A DNA stretch of 64,000 nt from Brevibacterium senegalense (GTDB taxonomy: Bacteria; Actinomycetota; Actinomycetes; Actinomycetales; Brevibacteriaceae), in assembly GCF_000285835.1 (NCBI RefSeq), contig NZ_HE978607.1:37351-101350 (forward strand). Reading direction: 5' to 3'. The notes below the pieces were generated by a model that saw only the letters and a list, made by a program, of their open reading frames with translations, was not told the DNA's origin and did not search any database. Shown piece by piece: positions 63,376 to 64,000 of the stretch (position 1 is its first letter; the number at the start of each line of letters is the position of its first letter). The position numbers and the translations under genes were made by a program.

Positions 63376-64000
63376 CCGTGTTCGACCCCTACACACCCCA
63401 GTCGGGCAGCGCCGACTTCACCGTCGAGCACTACGACCTCGACCTCGACTACCGCCTGGGCCCCAATCGTCTGGCCGGCACCGCGACCCTGACCGTGCGG
63501 GTCCTCGAGGACCTGCGCGCGCTCACGCTGGACCTGGTGGGTCTGGGAGTCGACCGGGTGCGGGTCGAGGGGCAGCGCGCCCGGTACCGGCAGCGTGCCG
63601 GCCGTCTGCTCGTGACCCTGCCGGCGCAGCAGGCCGCGGGCGACCGGCTCACGGTCGAGGTCCGCTATTCCGGCACCCCCGCTCCCCGGATGGGTGCGTG
63701 GGGCGATGTGGGCTGGGAGGAGCTGAATGACGGATCGCTGGTCGCCGGCCAGCCCAATGGCTCCGCCACCTGGTACCCGGTCAACGACCATCCGGCGCAC
63801 AAGGCGACCTACCGCATCTCCGTCCTCACCGATGCGGATTACACCGTCATCGCCAACGGTCGGCTGGCCTCCACGACGCGCGCGTCCCGCGGGACGCGGT
63901 GGGAGTGGGTCTCCGACGTCCCGCTGGCCCCGTACGTGGCGAGCGTCCAGATCGGTCGCTTCAAGCTGTCGGATCTGCCCGGCGACGGCGAGGTGCCCCA
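63372..64000 (+). CDS. M1-family zinc aminopeptidase (partial, N-terminal part)
   Basis: 209 codons are visible before the window ends. The N-terminal beta-sandwich domain of M1 peptidases is clear: VEHYDLDLDYRLGPNRLAGT, then GQPNGSATWYPVNDHPAHKA and TYRISVLTDADYTVIANGRL, and APYVASVQIGRF. The zinc motif HEXXH would lie further downstream, so catalytic competence cannot be judged. No signal peptide at the ATG. The ATG overlaps the synthetase stop (ATGA), so the two proteins are made together; a role in trimming or degrading the synthetase product is an attractive inference. Confidence 0.88.
   Translation, partial: MTVFDPYTPQSGSADFTVEHYDLDLDYRLGPNRLAGTATLTVRVLEDLRALTLDLVGLGVDRVRVEGQRARYRQRAGRLLVTLPAQQAAGDRLTVEVRYSGTPAPRMGAWGDVGWEELNDGSLVAGQPNGSATWYPVNDHPAHKATYRISVLTDADYTVIANGRLASTTRASRGTRWEWVSDVPLAPYVASVQIGRFKLSDLPGDGEVP

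Noticed and set aside
59416-63396. Very long open frame (over 1300 codons) on the minus strand opposite the Pls-family gene
   Set aside because: It is a mirror frame caused by high GC at third positions. Its translation is Arg/His/Gly/Asp-rich without domains, and the plus strand carries unmistakable adenylation, carrier and membrane features.

Overview
The window is 64 kb of very GC-rich, gene-dense DNA from an actinobacterium. The order mraZ-rsmH-ftsL-ftsI-murE-murF-mraY-murD-ftsW-murG-murC-ftsQ-ftsZ-pgeF-sepF-yggT-divIVA-lspA, together with nrdR/hisD/dnaE, a Lys/Ala/Thr-rich principal sigma factor, HelR and a Rv2175c/PASTA-kinase/class II DAHP synthase neighbourhood, points to the Actinomycetota, most likely the Micrococcales. 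MurE carries the DNPR motif of meso-diaminopimelate-adding enzymes, which together with the GC content would fit a Brachybacterium/Dermabacter- or Brevibacterium-like organism; this genus-level guess is inference. No rRNA, IS element, prophage or CRISPR array is visible.

Region 1 (1-11.5 kb): the end of a probable BlaI-type repressor and an M56 metallopeptidase; the topoisomerase IV B subunit (parE); a lipoprotein N-acetylmuramoyl-L-alanine amidase; a VOC protein; the principal sigma factor rpoD preceded by a SigR/SigH-type promoter; a DUF4192 protein; a spermidine-synthase-like protein; and the RNA polymerase recycling ATPase HelR.

Region 2 (11.5-37.1 kb, all on the minus strand): nrdR, hisD, dnaE, an RluA-family pseudouridine synthase, lspA and divIVA, then the division and cell wall cluster read right to left from mraZ. 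Almost every junction from rsmH to ftsQ is a 1-4 base stop/start overlap, so peptidoglycan precursor synthesis, lipid II assembly and septation proteins are translated as one unit; ftsZ has its own promoter.

Region 3 (37.1-45.4 kb): divergently from mraZ runs a MoxR-DUF58-transglutaminase operon. The shared 362-base control region holds ten-base-spaced GTGGRG boxes on both strands, suggesting that MraZ controls both operons. Then come DUF3040, DNA polymerase IV, a small lipoprotein and a polyprenyl diphosphate synthase.

Region 4 (45.4-53.7 kb): Rv2175c-like DNA-binding protein, LysM lytic transglycosylase, PknL-like PASTA kinase, threonine aldolase, class II DAHP synthase, a bifunctional-nuclease-domain protein, a GarA/OdhI-like FHA protein, gcvH and tRNA-Pro(GGG). 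The layout recalls the M. tuberculosis idsA2-Rv2175c-pknL-aroG locus.

Region 5 (53.7-64 kb) is the most unusual part. A membrane-bound single-module NRPS of the Pls/PosA family (adenylation, carrier, six membrane segments, three hexapeptide-type domains, 1324 residues) is translationally coupled to an M1 aminopeptidase. Divergent from it are a thioesterase, a two-gene ABC exporter, an Sfp-type phosphopantetheinyl transferase and a CPBP remnant. The manually read adenylation specificity residues (D-A-E-S-I-G-T-V-V-K) look lysine-like, so this may be an epsilon-poly-lysine-type cationic homopolymer locus.
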